DNA of 64,000 nt from CAVSJR01 sp963728285. GTDB lineage: Bacteria > Actinomycetota > UBA4738 > HRBIN12. The notes below the pieces were generated by a model. That model was not told where the DNA came from and did no database searches. It worked only from the letters and a program-made list of their open reading frames with translations. Of the stretch, positions 54,102-64,000 are shown piece by piece. The translations under genes and the position numbers were made by a program. The first letter of the stretch is position 1, and every line of letters starts with the position of its first letter. The stretch is from assembly GCA_963728285.1 (NCBI GenBank), contig CAVSJR010000003.1:372001-436000 (forward strand), written 5' to 3'.

Positions 54102-54130
54102 AAGTAACAATGGCCCCAAATGCGTGTCAA
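54102..54130 (-). promoter_or_regulatory. Probable promoter of the HTH-pilM-N-O operon
   Basis: A perfect -35 TTGACA (54130-54125) and a -10 TTACTT (54107-54102), 17 bp apart, lie about 100 bases upstream of the HTH gene. The whole 54003-54258 interval is less GC-rich than its surroundings and holds no gene. Confidence 0.6.
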
Positions 54131-54258
54131 TCCGCTCACTTCCGTACTCTCGGCAGCCAGGAGCGGAATACCTGAGATGTAATTCACTCTTTCTGAGCAC
54201 CGAGTCACACGCGCAACAACGGGCAACAGAAGGAACGCTCGAGGTCCGGCTCGCTCGG

Positions 54259-55046
54259 CTACTCGGCGTAGAGGAGGAGATCCCGGTACAGGTTCGCGAG
54301 CTCGGGCCCCCAGAGGGCGCCGATCACGGCCCCGGCCGCAAGGAACGGGCCGAACGGAATGGCGTGCTTCCTCGACGCGCCGGACAGGAGCGCGCCGATG
54401 GCGCCGAACCCCCCGAGCAGGATGCCCGCCCCCGCCGCGACCAGGACGGAGGCCGGGTCCACGGATCCGAGGACGAGGCCGATCAGCGCGACGAGCTTCA
54501 CGTCGCCCATGCCCATCCCGCGAGGGGACACGAACGCCACCAGGGCCAGGGTTCCCCCGTACCCGAGGAACCCGATGGCGGCGGTGACCGGGTCGATCGG
54601 GGCTCCGGCGAGCCAGGCGACGAGCACGTAGACCGAGAACCCGATGAGGGAGGGATAGATCACGCGATTCGGGATGATCCGGTGCCGGAAATCGATCACG
54701 GCGATCGCCGGCATGAGCGCGAGGAACGCCGCCATCATCACGGCGACCCACACGCTCGAGTACGTCAATGCGGCGCCGACGACCACGGCGGCCGTCGCGA
54801 GCTCGACCGCCGGATAGGCGCCAGGGATCTTCGCGGAGCACGCATGGCAGCGACCGCGGAGGAGGACCCAGGAAACGAGCGGAATGTTGTCCCGGGTGCG
54901 GATCGGCGTGCCGCAGGCGGGCATCGGGATCGCGGCCGGAGGACCGACTCCCCCGCGGGCACCCGGCCGGCGACGACCGTCATGAAGCTGCCCGCCGCGA
55001 GTCCGAGGGGCAATGCGATCAGCACGCGGATCGGGACGTCATCCAT
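54259..55046 (-). CDS. pilD: Prepilin peptidase, frame broken once
   Basis: MDDVPIRVLIALPLGLAAGSF gives the first membrane helix. CPACG and CHACS are the two cysteine pairs of the N-terminal methylase domain, joined by a repair near 54925. The peptidase part has the aspartate motifs IDFRHRIIPN and GMGMGDVKL. It cleaves and methylates the prepilins encoded next to it. Confidence 0.93.
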
Positions 55047-55089
55047 GACGTGCTTCCTACGTCGTGGAAGGCTCCCGCGCCGACCGTCC

Positions 55090-56543
55090 TCACGAGTTGA
55101 CGACCTCGCGGACGTACGCGAGGTCCTCCTCGAAGGACGTGATGTTCGATCCCGGGATCAGGACGGGCCGGTAGGTCATGTTGAAGTGGTTCCCGACCGA
55201 GAGCGTCTCGCCGACGACCTGGCCCGTAGAAGCTCGAGTTGTTGTTGTTCATCGTCACGGTGCAGGAGAATAGACGGAGACTTGCGCGAGCGAGTTGAAC
55301 CCCGTGTGGTTCCCCACGGTGATGTTCTGAGTGGGACACGCGGGCGACCCGCTCCCGGATAGGCGCTGAGGAAGTGGAGGTTCCTCGTGGAGCCGGAGCC
55401 GTTCCAGGTCGACTGCTGGCTGAGGTTGATGCCGCCGTTCGTCACGATCGCCAGGTTCGGTTCCCAAGCGTGACCGTCGCGTTGTTCGCTGTTCGAGTAC
55501 GAGCACGTTCCGCTGATGTAGACGACGACTCCCGTGTAGCCGGACGGAACGCCCGCCCCGCTCTGGAAGGTCCCCGCGCCGCTGCCCTCAACGTAGTTCC
55601 GGGCGTTCGTGCATTGCGTGGCTCCGGTCCCGGGGACGTCGTAGATGTAGTAGCCCTGGCTCGTCCATGCGGTGGCGACGTACTTCACTTGCGGGAACGG
55701 GATCGCCGTCGGCGCGGCGACGCATTCGTTGATCTTGCTTCCCGCCACGCCCGAGCCCGGCGCGCTTCCGGTGCAGTAGTAGGCGTTGCCGTTCACGTGC
55801 CCGGACGAGACCGTGACGCCGGCCGTGGACGAGCGGACATAGCCATCGATCTGCGCCTGTGGATGCCCGACGCTGACGCTGCCGCTCGCCCACACGTTGC
55901 CATAGACGTGCGGGTTCGTGCCGACGGACGCCGTCCCGTTGACGACGGTGATGCTGCCCTTGATCGTCTCGAGGCCCGAGGGAGCGCTGAAGTTGCCCGA
56001 CAGCACCACGACGTCCCCGTCGTTGCCGTTGTTGCCGTTGACCGTGAAGGCGTTGTTGAACGTCGTGCTCGAGTTGGCGATGAGGGCTCCTTGAATCCCG
56101 CTGTAGACGGGCTCCAGGACGATGAAGCTCTCCATCCGCCGTTCCGTTCCGTCGCTCGATGTCCCAACCGACGAGATCTTCACCGACTTCGGCGGGTCGG
56201 CTCGAGTGTACGCGCCGGTGTAAGGCGTCGTGCCGGCCGTGTCCGCGTAGTACGTCGGCGTGGCCTCGAACGAGACCTGGTTCGGGCCGCTGCCGACCGT
56301 CTCGGAGTAGGCAGTCGTCCGCAGGCTCCCGACCGCCGTCTTCTCGAAGTGGTTGAAGAACCAGTTCAATCCCGCCTCGGCGGCGTTCACCGACGTGACT
56401 CGCGTCCGGTCGGCTGCCGAATTCTCGACGTTGTTGATCGCTTGATCGATCACCGCGACGGAGAGAAGAAGGACGACGAACGACACCATGATCGCCACGA
56501 TCAGGGCTACCCCTCGTTCGTCCTGGTGCAGTCGGCGAATCAT
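55090..56543 (-). CDS. PilX-like pilus-associated protein, frame broken near the end
   Basis: The N-terminus MIRRLHQDERGVALIVAIMV is the PilX type: a short basic leader, then a hydrophobic helix. The roughly 450-residue extracytoplasmic part contains a glycine/asparagine/serine-rich repeat-like region (FTVNGNNGNDGDVVVLSGN, TVVNGTASVGTNPHVYGNV) that looks like a beta-helix or solenoid. Breaks near 55350, 55270 and 55220 lead to a C-terminus ending EDLAYVREVVNS. It may be a minor pilin or adhesin. Confidence 0.75.
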
Positions 56544-56558
56544 CGTTCTCCCTCGCGA

Positions 56559-57192
56559 TCAGTCGACGGGCGGCTGTGTGGGCAGGGTTTGGCACAGCGT
56601 TGTCGGATAGTTGTAGGCGGTGTCTCGCCCCGTCAGCGACGCATCGAGTCGGACGGTGCGTCTGCGGGTTGTCGTCAACGTCCGGGTTCACGGCCAGGTG
56701 GATGTCCACCGTCCGCCCGCCCTTGAGCGGATCGGTATTCAGCCAGAACGCATCCTCGTCGAGATCCCGATTGACGACGTAGTCGGCCACCGTCCTCCAG
56801 TTGTCGAGCCATGCGGTCGAGCCGGGAAGCCAGCTTCGGACCTGAAGACGCTGCGTCGACCTCGGATTCGCCACAGCTTGCACAGGTACGTCCCCCGGGT
56901 CGGCGCGTTCGTCTGCGTGTAGACGCGAAGGCGCATGTTCGGCACGGCTTCGGTGGCCGGGTCGTAGAGAACGTTCCCCGAGCGAAGCTCGCGGTCGAGC
57001 TGCTGGATGCGCGAGCCGTGCCTGATCGTTTGCGGCGCTCAGCTTCTCCTGTGCGACGACCTGTCGCTGAACGCTCGCCAGCACGGTGCCGAAGACGATC
57101 AGCACGATGCTCATGATCCCCATGCCGACGACGAGCTCGACAAGGCTCATCCCCTCCTCGTCTCGGCAGCCGGCGTCGCAGCGACGGAGCAT
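56559..57192 (-). CDS. PilW-like minor prepilin, frame broken several times
   Basis: CRDEEG followed by MSLVELVVGMGIMSIVLIVF is a type IV prepilin cleavage site and helix. Segments in other frames continue the protein: LSAANDQARLA, NMRLRVYTQTNAPTRGTYLC, WLPGSTAWLDNWRTVADYV and DIHLAVNPDVDDNPQT. It ends at TGA 56559. It lies between the PilX-like and PilV-like genes, the usual minor-pilin order. Confidence 0.75.
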
Positions 57193-57208
57193 CCGCGAAA
57201 CATCACGC

Positions 57209-59100
57209 TCACGTCCCCTGGGCGGGCGCCGCCGCGTAGGTGCCGCGAGACCCGAGCGTGCCGAGGTTGAGCGTGATGACCGTGTCGACGAGCGTGGCGC
57301 CGGGCACCGTGATCCGATAGTTCACGGTGATCACCGGTGGGACGACCTGGGCCGTCACTTCGTTGCGCGTGACGCTGCCGCTCGTGCTCGGAGTTCGCGG
57401 ACGTGCTGGTCGAGGAGGCCGTCGTGCTGGCGCCATCGATCGTCATGGTCACCGTCACGTTCGTGCCCGAGATGGTGCCCGTCGTGGTGTAGGTCTTGCT
57501 GAGCCCCGTGATGGAGGAGGAGTTCAGGGCAAGGGTGGCGTAATCGCTCGTCGCCGCGTCGTAGTAGTAGAGCGTTCCCGCAGGCCCGGTCACGGTCGGC
57601 ACGGGAGCACCGGTGCCGGCGGCGGCGGTCGCGGAGTCCTGGTAGCCCACGAGCGAGAGGTAGTAGCCGTTCCAGGCGACTGCTGCCGGACCAATGCGCG
57701 GGCGTGCCCATCCCCGACGGCAGGGCACCCACGTTGATCGTTCCCAGCGTGCGGCTCGCGGACACCGCGACACACCCGTCCGTCGCCGCGCCCGGCGTGC
57801 AGCCGGCTCCACTCGGGGCCACGTTCGCGACCCGGTTCGCGAACGCCCGGATGGGAGCGAGCGTGGACGACGCGGGTGCCTGCACCTGGGCGAGCGTCAC
57901 GGTCCCGAGAGCCGGCGTGGTGCCTCCGAGCACCGCGTTGGCCGTGATCGTGCTCGGCTGCACGATCGCCGCCGCGCTGCAGGGGAGGAAGTCGGTCTCG
58001 CCCGTCGCCTGGACGTTCGTCGGTGGGCAGGCGTTGGTGCTGGTCGCGCTCGTCGTCGCGACCCCTTGCCCGTCCGTGACCGTCGGCACCGAGAACGACA
58101 GCCGCGTGGCTGCGCTGCTGCTCGGATACGAGCCCGTGCCACCGGTGCACGCCACTTCGGTGGCGCACCGGACGCGCGAGTAGGTCGTCGCCGGTGCTGC
58201 CCGCATCGTTGTCCGCCGTAGCCCTGGCCTCGATATTGCCCGTCAGCAGCTCGGTCCCGTCCGTCTGGGTGAACCGGACGCCCGATGCTTGGGCGCTCGC
58301 CTGAGCCTGCGCCAAGAGCTCCTGCTGCATGGTCGCCTCGCCCTCCGACAGCACCAGCTCGGCGCTGGAGAGCTGCACTCCCTGGATCGGTTCCTGGCTC
58401 CCGGAGACCGGGGCGAACATGATCGAGGCGCTGGGCACGATCGCCTCGCCGTACAGGAGCGGCTGACACGGGGCCGAGTAGGGGTGCACGGACGGTGCTT
58501 CGGCACCCCGTCGGCGACCAGAAGAGGCTCTGGACGCGGACGGACTTGCTCGCGCCCCCAATGGTGGTCCAGGTGACGACGACGGTCACGCGATACGGAT
58601 GCGGAGACCCGGTGGCTGCGTCGCTCTGGCTGACATACGTCGCCCAGCCGAACGTCTTCCCGTTCAGCTCGATCGGCTGGTTCGGGCGACGTCGAAGAGC
58701 GGTGGGGAACGAGCGGGTCGGTGTTGGAAAGGCCGGCGCTCGTCACGACCTTCTCAGCCGTGCCGGGGATGCTGCCGGCACTCGCCGTGCAGGCGAAGAG
58801 CCGCTTGGTGCCGCCGCAGTCGACGATGTTGGAGTCGCCCGACAGGTCGGTCGACAGCAGGCCGGCCTTGATCTTGTCGAACGGGAGGCCGCGGATCTCC
58901 TCCATGAGCCCGTTCGCCACGCCGTTGGCGCTCTGCTGCTGACGGGCCCTTGCCTGGTAACTGAATCCCGCCGTCACCACCACTGCCAGGCTGATGAGCA
59001 GCCCGAAGATGATCGTGATCGCCACGACCGTCTCCGTGAGCGTGAAGCCGCCCTCGTCGTCAACGAGACGCGCTCGCCAGACGAGGAACGGCCGGCGCAT
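57209..59100 (-). CDS. Large PilV-like prepilin (about 630 residues), frame broken many times
   Basis: VDDEGGFTLTETVVAITIIF is a classical class III prepilin signal (G before F, E at +5). The rest continues in several frames without long gaps: LPFDKIKAGLLSTDLSG, VTVVVTWTTIGGASKSV, IMFAPVSGSQEPIQGVQLSS, RFTQTDGTELLTGNIEARA, IRAFANRVANVAPSGAGC and VTAQVVPPVITVNYRIT. I count the segment as one gene because no internal start or prepilin signal is seen. If so, the protein is very large for a minor pilin and may carry an extracellular domain. Confidence 0.65.
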
Positions 59101-59140
59101 GCGTGAATGTGCGACGGAAGCTCCATCACGAGTTGTTTCG

Positions 59141-59168
59141 GCAGGTCAGGCCCATAGGCTTGACCTGC
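59141..59168 (-). repeat. Inverted repeat upstream of the large prepilin gene
   Basis: GCAGGTCAGGCC and GGCTTGACCTGC form 12-bp arms with one mismatch around a 4-nt loop, in the pilA-to-PilV gap. It could be an operator or an RNA hairpin. Confidence 0.5.
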
Positions 59169-59307
59169 GGCCTCAGAAGGTCCTCAGGACGGCGGCCGGC
59201 TGGTCAGCCACCTGAGGATCGGCGTAGACCGGGTAGTTGGGCCACGGCCGATGGCACGCGAATGAGTGGGTACGCTGTCGCGCATCTGATCCATGTCCGG
59301 CCACGCG

Positions 59308-59334
59308 AAAGGGGCGGCCGAGGGCCGCCCCTTT
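59308..59334 (-). terminator. Terminator after pilA
   Basis: A perfect 12-bp stem AAAGGGGCGGCC/GGCCGCCCCTTT with a 3-nt loop lies about 20 bases beyond the pilA stop. The arms supply A and T tracts, so it could act in either direction, and it would separate abundant pilin mRNA from the minor pilins. Confidence 0.75.
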
Positions 59335-59355
59335 CCCGTGCTCGTTACGTGATAG

Positions 59356-59813
59356 TTACCAGCCACCTGCGCAGGCGACAGGCACCTGTCGCGTCGACGT
59401 TGCCGAGCATTGTTGCCCGGTCCAGTCGACACGTCCCTGATGCAGAATACGACTCCGGAGCGCTACTGGTGCTGCAGCTGCCATCGTCGTGCAGTGAGGC
59501 CGTGTTGATCGTGACCCGTTCGCCGTTGCGGCGCCGTCAGTCTCCTCCCACGTCAGCGAAGGCTCGATCGCGCCCGCCGTCGGCCTCGTTGAACCCGACG
59601 TAGCGTCTCGCCGTCCGTGAAGAACGTCTTCGCGGCGGCGAGGCCGTTCCGCAGGCTCGACTGTGCCGCCCGGTTCTGGGCCCGCTCGCGGGCGCCGAGG
59701 AAGGTCGGCAGAGCGATGGCGATGAGAATGCCGATGATCAGAACGACCACCATCAGCTCGATCAGGGTGAAGCCCTCCTCGTCACGACGCCTATCAATGA
59801 GGCGTTGGATCAT
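59356..59813 (-). CDS. pilA: Major type IV pilin, frame broken several times
   Basis: RRRDEEG followed by FTLIELMVVVLIIGILIAI is a canonical prepilin site and helix; ALPTFLGARERAQNRAAQSSL continues the N-terminal helix. The frame is lost near 59604 and again near 59582. Later frames contain CIRDVSTGPG and end with CAGGW at TAA 59356, giving about 150 residues with a disulfide-type C-terminus. The ATG follows GGAGGAG. It is the likely pilus subunit. Confidence 0.88.
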
Positions 59814-59894
59814 GGAGACTCCTCCTTCCGAATTCAGCACGCATCCCGGTGACCCGTGACTCCTTGGGATGTCGGCAGCAATCAGGCGCGTCCT

Positions 59895-59956
59895 GTAGTC
59901 GGCCAGCGACGGATTCCGAAAGCCGGCCCGAAGTGACTACTCGGTTCCGGGTAGTC
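59895..59956 (-). promoter_or_regulatory. Candidate structured leader RNA between pilC and pilA
   Basis: On the minus strand the order is GACTAC (59956-59951), GTAGTC (59940-59935), GACTAC (59900-59895). The middle copy can pair with the first (GACTACcCGGaaCCGaGTAGTC) or with the third. The second pairing also brings GGCCGGC against GCTGGCC. The two folds exclude each other, as in attenuators and riboswitches. It begins one base after the pilC stop and ends about 80 bases before the pilA ATG. No known class is recognised. Confidence 0.5.
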
Positions 59957-59957
59957 C

Positions 59958-61169
59958 CTACTTGACCAGGTTGATGATGTTGAACATCGGCATGTACAGG
60001 GCGACGACGGCCGCGCCGACCGCTCCGCCGATGATGGCGATCAGCAGCGGCTCGATCAGGGAGGTCAGGGCGTCGACCGTCGCCTTGACCTCGGCCTCGT
60101 AGAACTGGGAGACCTTCTCGAGCATCGTGTCGACCGCACCGGTCTCCTCTCCGACGGCGAGCATCTGGACCACCATCGGCGGGAAGACCTGGTGCTTTCC
60201 GAGCGGTTTGGCGAGGGATTCACCTTCGCGCACGCTCGCTTGGACGTCCGTGACCGCGTGGCTGATCATCTTGTTGTTCACCGTCTCCTTGACGATGTCG
60301 AGCGCCGCGAGGATCGGCACGCCCGACTTCAGCAGCATGCCCAGCGTCGCCGAGAACCTCGAGAGGGCGACCTTGTGGAACAGCGGCCCGAACACCGGCA
60401 CCCGCAGCTTCAGCCGGTCGACCACCTCGCGGCCCTTCTCGGTCTTCTTGTACCGGCGGAAGAAGAACCGGAAGGCGATGGTCCCGCCGATCACCATGTA
60501 CCAGAACTTCCGGACGAGCTTCGACATCGTCAGCAGGATCTGCGTGGGAAGCGGCAGCTTCCCGCCGAGCTGCGCGTAGATGGTCTCGAACTGCGGGACG
60601 ATGAACAGGAGCATCGCGGCCATGATGAGCACCACGAGGATGACGACGACGACCGGATAGGTCATCGCCGACTTGATCCGGCCGCGCAGCTCCACCTCCG
60701 CCTCGATCTGCTCGGCGAGGTTGAGAAGCACGCTGTCGAGGTTGCCGCCGGTCTCTCCCGAGCGGACCATCGCGATGTACAGGTTGTTGAACGCGCCGGG
60801 GTGCTTCTGCATGGCCTGCGGAGAGCGAGGAGCCCTGTTCGACGTCGAGCCGGACCTGCGTGAGGATCTTCTCGAGCTCGTTGTTGTCGGTCTGGTCGGC
60901 CAGGATCGCCATCGCGCGAAGGATCGGGAGGCCGGCGTTGATCATCGTGGCGAACTGGCGGGAGAACACCGACATGACCTTGAGCTTCACCCGCCCGGGT
61001 GAAGGTTGATCTCGAGGTTCATGCTCTTCTTCTGCTTGCCGACCTCGAGCGGCGTGTGGCCCATCTCGCGCAGGCGGTTGAGGACCAGGCCCTCGTTGTC
61101 CGCCATCAACGAGCCGGTGATGACCTTCCCGGCCTTGTCGCGTGCCTTGTAGGTGTAGGTGGCGGGCAC
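59958..61169 (-). CDS. pilC: Type IV pilus inner-membrane platform protein PilC, frame broken twice
   Basis: VPATYTYKARDKAGKVITGSL starts the protein (GTG 61169). It contains the duplicated GspF domains: FSRQFATMINAGLPILRAMA and LSRFSATLGMLLKSGVPILAAL, with membrane helices PVVVVILVVLIMAAMLLFIV and LIAIIGGAVGAAVVALYMP. Breaks lie near 60995 and 60815. It is the membrane partner of PilB and PilT. Confidence 0.93.
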
Positions 61170-61171
61170 TC

Positions 61172-62385
61172 TCAGCTCCCTCCGAACGAGCTGCCGCCGA
61201 AGGACCCGGAGGGAACGCTGTCGTAGCCGTCGTTGTAGTTGCCCGGCACTCACCGGGCTCGCGCTGCCGATCAGGCGCTGGAGCTCCTCCGGGTCGTGGC
61301 AGCGCTCGAACGCGAGCTGCTGGGAGATCTTGCCCTGCTTCACGAGGGTCGCGATCGACATGTCCATGGTCTGCATGCCGAACCGCCCCCGGCCTGCATG
61401 ACGGAGTAGATCTGGTGCACCTTGCCCTCGCGAACGAGGTTGCGCACCGCCGGCGTGGTGATGAGGATCTCGACCGCGGCCGCGCGCCCCTTGCCGTCGG
61501 TCGTCTGCAGCAGCTGCTGCGTCACCACGCCCTGCAGGGTCGTCGCGAGCTGGACCCGCACCTGCTGCTGCTGGTGGGGCGGGAACACGTCGATGATGCG
61601 GTCGATCGTCTGCGGCGCGTCCTGCGTGTGCAGGGTCGCGAACACCAGGTGGCCGGTCTCCGCGGCGGTGATCGCCGTGGAGATCGTCTCGAGGTCCCGC
61701 ATCTCACCGACGAGGATCACGTCGGGGTCCTGGCGCAGGACGTGCTTGAGCGCCGGCGCGAACCCGTGCGTGTCGGCCCCGACCTCGCGCTGGTTGACGA
61801 TGCACTTCTGGTGCTTGTGGAGGAACTCGATCGGGTCCTCCACCGTCATGATGTGGCCCGAGCGCTCCTTGTTGACCACGTCGACCATGGCGGCGAGCGT
61901 GGTCGACTTTCCGGAACCCGTGGGGCCGGTGACGACGACGAACCCGCGCGGGAACCGAGCGAGGTCGGCCACGACCGGCGGCAGCGCGAGCGACTCGATC
62001 GACTTGATCTCGTAGGGGATCAACCGGAAGGCCGCGCCGATCGAGTCACGCTGGAAGTAGACGTTGACCCTGAAGCGCGCCTTCTGCGGCAGCGAGTAGG
62101 ACATGTCGAGCTCGAGCTCCTGCTCGAGCCGCTCCCGCATCTTCTGCGCGAGGATCGCGTAGATCATGCCCTGCAGCGCCTTGGGCGTCAGGATCGGATA
62201 GTCGTTCATGCGCTCGAGCTCGCCGTGGAGCCGCATGACCGGCGGCGCGCCGGCGGTCAGGTGCAGGTCCGAGGCTCCCTGGTCGAGCACCTTCTCGAGG
62301 AGCTCCGGGATCGGGACCTGCGCATCTTCCTGATGGGGCTGTGGGGCCTGCCCACCGGGGGGCATCTGTCCTGTGGAACACTCAT
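61172..62385 (-). CDS. pilT: Pilus retraction ATPase PilT, frame broken
   Basis: ELLEKVLDQGASDLHLTAG, the Walker A GPTGSGKSTTLAAM, the Asp box IMTVEDPIEFLH, Walker B DVILVGEMRDLETI and FATLHTQDAPQTIDRI identify PilT. Breaks near 61380 and 61242 lead to a glycine/serine-rich tail (GSFGGSSFGGS). The ATG 62385 (MSVPQD) needs one more skip; ATG 62365 gives the same core. It powers retraction, so the pili probably support twitching or DNA uptake. Confidence 0.93.
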
Positions 62386-64000
62386 CACTTAACCACCCTC
62401 GCGACTTCCTCGATCGACGTCATCCCGTTGCGGGCCTTCTCCAGGCCGTCGTCGCGCAGGGTCCGCATCCCCTGCTCGATGGCGACCGCCTTCATCTGAT
62501 CGGACGACGCACGATCCACCGTGAGTCGCTCGAGCTCCTCGGTCATCGGCATGACCTCGTACATGCCGATCCGGCCGCGGTAGCCGGTGTTGGCGCACGA
62601 CGAGCACCCGGCCGCGCGAAACAGCTGCGTGATCTCGGGCCACACGTACTCGGGGTAGCCGGCGGCGTCGAGCTCGTAGACGTCGGGCTGGTAGGCCTCC
62701 TTGCACCGGTCGCAGAGCTTGCGGGCCAGCCGCTGGGCGATGATGCAGTCCACCGCCGAGGCCACGAGGAACGTCTCGACGTCCATCTCGGTGAGCCGGG
62801 TGATCGCCGAGGGCGCGTCGTTGGTGTGCAAGCGAGGACAGCACGAGGTGTCCCGTGAGCGCCGACTCGACGGCGATCATCGCCGTCTCGCGGTCGCGGA
62901 TCTCACCGATCATGATCGTGTCGGGGTCCGCGCGCAGGATCGACCGAAGCGCGGAGGCGAAGCTCAGCCCCGCCTTCGAGTGGATCTGCATCTGGTTCAC
63001 GCCCGGGAGCCGGACCTCGACGGGGTCCTCGACGGTGATGATGTTGCGGTCGATCTGGTTCAGGATGTTCAGCGTCGCGTACATCGTCGTCGACTTCCCG
63101 GATCCCGTGGGGCCGGTGACGAGGATGGCCCCGTAGGGCCGGCGGAACGACGCCTCGAACCGCTTGTACGAGTCCTCGAGGAACCCGAGGTCCTCCAGCT
63201 TGATCAGCGCCTGGCTCTTGTCGAGGACGCGGATCACGACCTTCTCGCCCCAGACCGTGGGCAGCGTCGCGACGCGCAGGTCGAGCGCCCTGCCGCCGAC
63301 CTTCATGCTGAACCGCCCGTCCTGCGGAACGCGCTTCTCCGCGATGTTGAGGTCGGCCATGACCTTGATGCGGCTGATGAAGCCGTTCTGGATGTTCTTC
63401 GGCGAGTGCATCACCTCGTGGAGCACGCCGTCGACGCGGAACCGGACCCGGACGTCCTTCTCGTTGGGCTCGATGTGAACGTCCGACGCCCGGTCGCCGA
63501 CCGCCTGCGTCATGATCGCCTGCACCAGCTTGACGATCGGCGCCTCCTCGAGGGCGTCGTCGAGCATCGACCGTCGTCGTCCTCGAGGCCCTCGGCCGCC
63601 TCCTTCATCGTCTCCTCGAGCTGGCCCTCCATGTTCGCGTACTTCTGGATGGCCTGTTCGATGTCGCTCGCCGTCGCGACGACCGGCTGGACCTCGCGGT
63701 TCGTGATCGCGCGGATGTCGTCGAGGGCGTAGACGTTCGCGGGGTCGGACATGGCGACGAGGAGCTTGCCGTCGCGCTCGGCGATCGGCAGTGCGCGGTA
63801 GCGGCGGGCGAGCTGCTCGGGAAGCAGCGTGACGGCGACCGCCTCCACCGAGAACTCGGTGAGGTCGACGAACTCGAGGCCGACCTGCTCGGAGAGCGCG
63901 CGGACGAGGTCCGGCTCGCGGATGAGGCCCATGTCGATCAGGACGCGGCCGAGCGACTTGGGCGAGCTGCGGTGCTCCTCGAGCGCCTTCTCGAGCTGGT
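62385..64000 (-). CDS. pilB: Pilus extension ATPase PilB, frame broken twice, N-terminus outside window
   Basis: The N-terminal MshEN-like region (MGLIREPDLVRALSEQVGLE) runs off the window end. The ATPase has Walker A GPTGSGKSTTMYATL, Asp box IITVEDPVE, Walker B DTIMIGEIRDRETA and the zinc motif CDRCKEAY with CSSCANTGYRGRIG. Breaks lie near 63570 and 62830. It drives pilus assembly and heads the order pilB-pilT-pilC-pilA. Confidence 0.94.

Noticed and set aside
54003..54258. Attachment site next to an excisionase-like gene
   Set aside because: No integrase, tRNA gene or flanking direct repeat accompanies the HTH gene.
59935..59956. Simple terminator between pilC and pilA
   Set aside because: The hairpin lacks a T-run and a third complementary copy allows an alternative fold, so it was listed as a candidate leader element instead.

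Overview
The window is high-GC bacterial DNA, most likely from a deep-branching or uncultured Actinomycetota lineage. The main evidence is an actinobacterial-type integration host factor (34484-34795), a PriA without its helicase motifs (29339-31184), many 4-nt ATGA/GTGA gene overlaps, and type IV pilus and shikimate clusters in a familiar order. Nearly all genes lie on the minus strand. The class cannot be fixed from the sequence alone; the 16S gene would settle it.

Layout: 1-2454 holds a metallo-hydrolase fragment, a TPR-like protein and a secreted PQQ-type sugar dehydrogenase. 2570-9910 is one rRNA operon (16S-23S-5S, minus strand). Its genes are interrupted by three group I introns: one in 16S after E. 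coli U1498, and two in 23S near U1931 and after U2604. Two of them encode LAGLIDADG homing endonucleases. 9939-20752 is a translation and housekeeping string (infC-rpmI-rplT-rRNA methyltransferase/kinase fusion-pheS-pheT-argF-polX-mpg-tyrS). 20843-24836 is a riboflavin operon under an FMN riboswitch. 24890-34861 runs from an IHF promoter through gmk-rpoZ-coaBC-metK-priA-def-fmt-rsmB-rpe to a receiver-GGDEF protein. 34980-44982 is a nearly complete UMP operon (pyrR-B-C-carA-carB-pyrK-pyrD-pyrF) with a PyrR-type leader. 45052-45330 is tatA, the only complete plus-strand gene. 45327-50583 is aroC-K-B-Q-pepP-efp-nusB. 50677-64000 is a type IV pilus locus (pilB, pilT, pilC, pilA, three prepilin-like genes, pilD, a small HTH gene, pilM-N-O and a membrane protein).

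Together the window mixes core translation, nucleotide, cofactor and aromatic biosynthesis with surface motility. The most unusual biology is the triple intron load in functional centres of the rRNAs, the fusion of an rRNA 2'-O-methyltransferase to a degenerate histidine-kinase transmitter, a PyrD homologue lacking the usual substrate-binding asparagines, and an alternative-pairing RNA element between pilC and pilA.

A caution applies throughout. About 30 genes, most of them essential, carry single-base frame breaks, mostly one extra base. These look like assembly indels rather than pseudogenes. I annotate such genes at full extent and say where the frame breaks.
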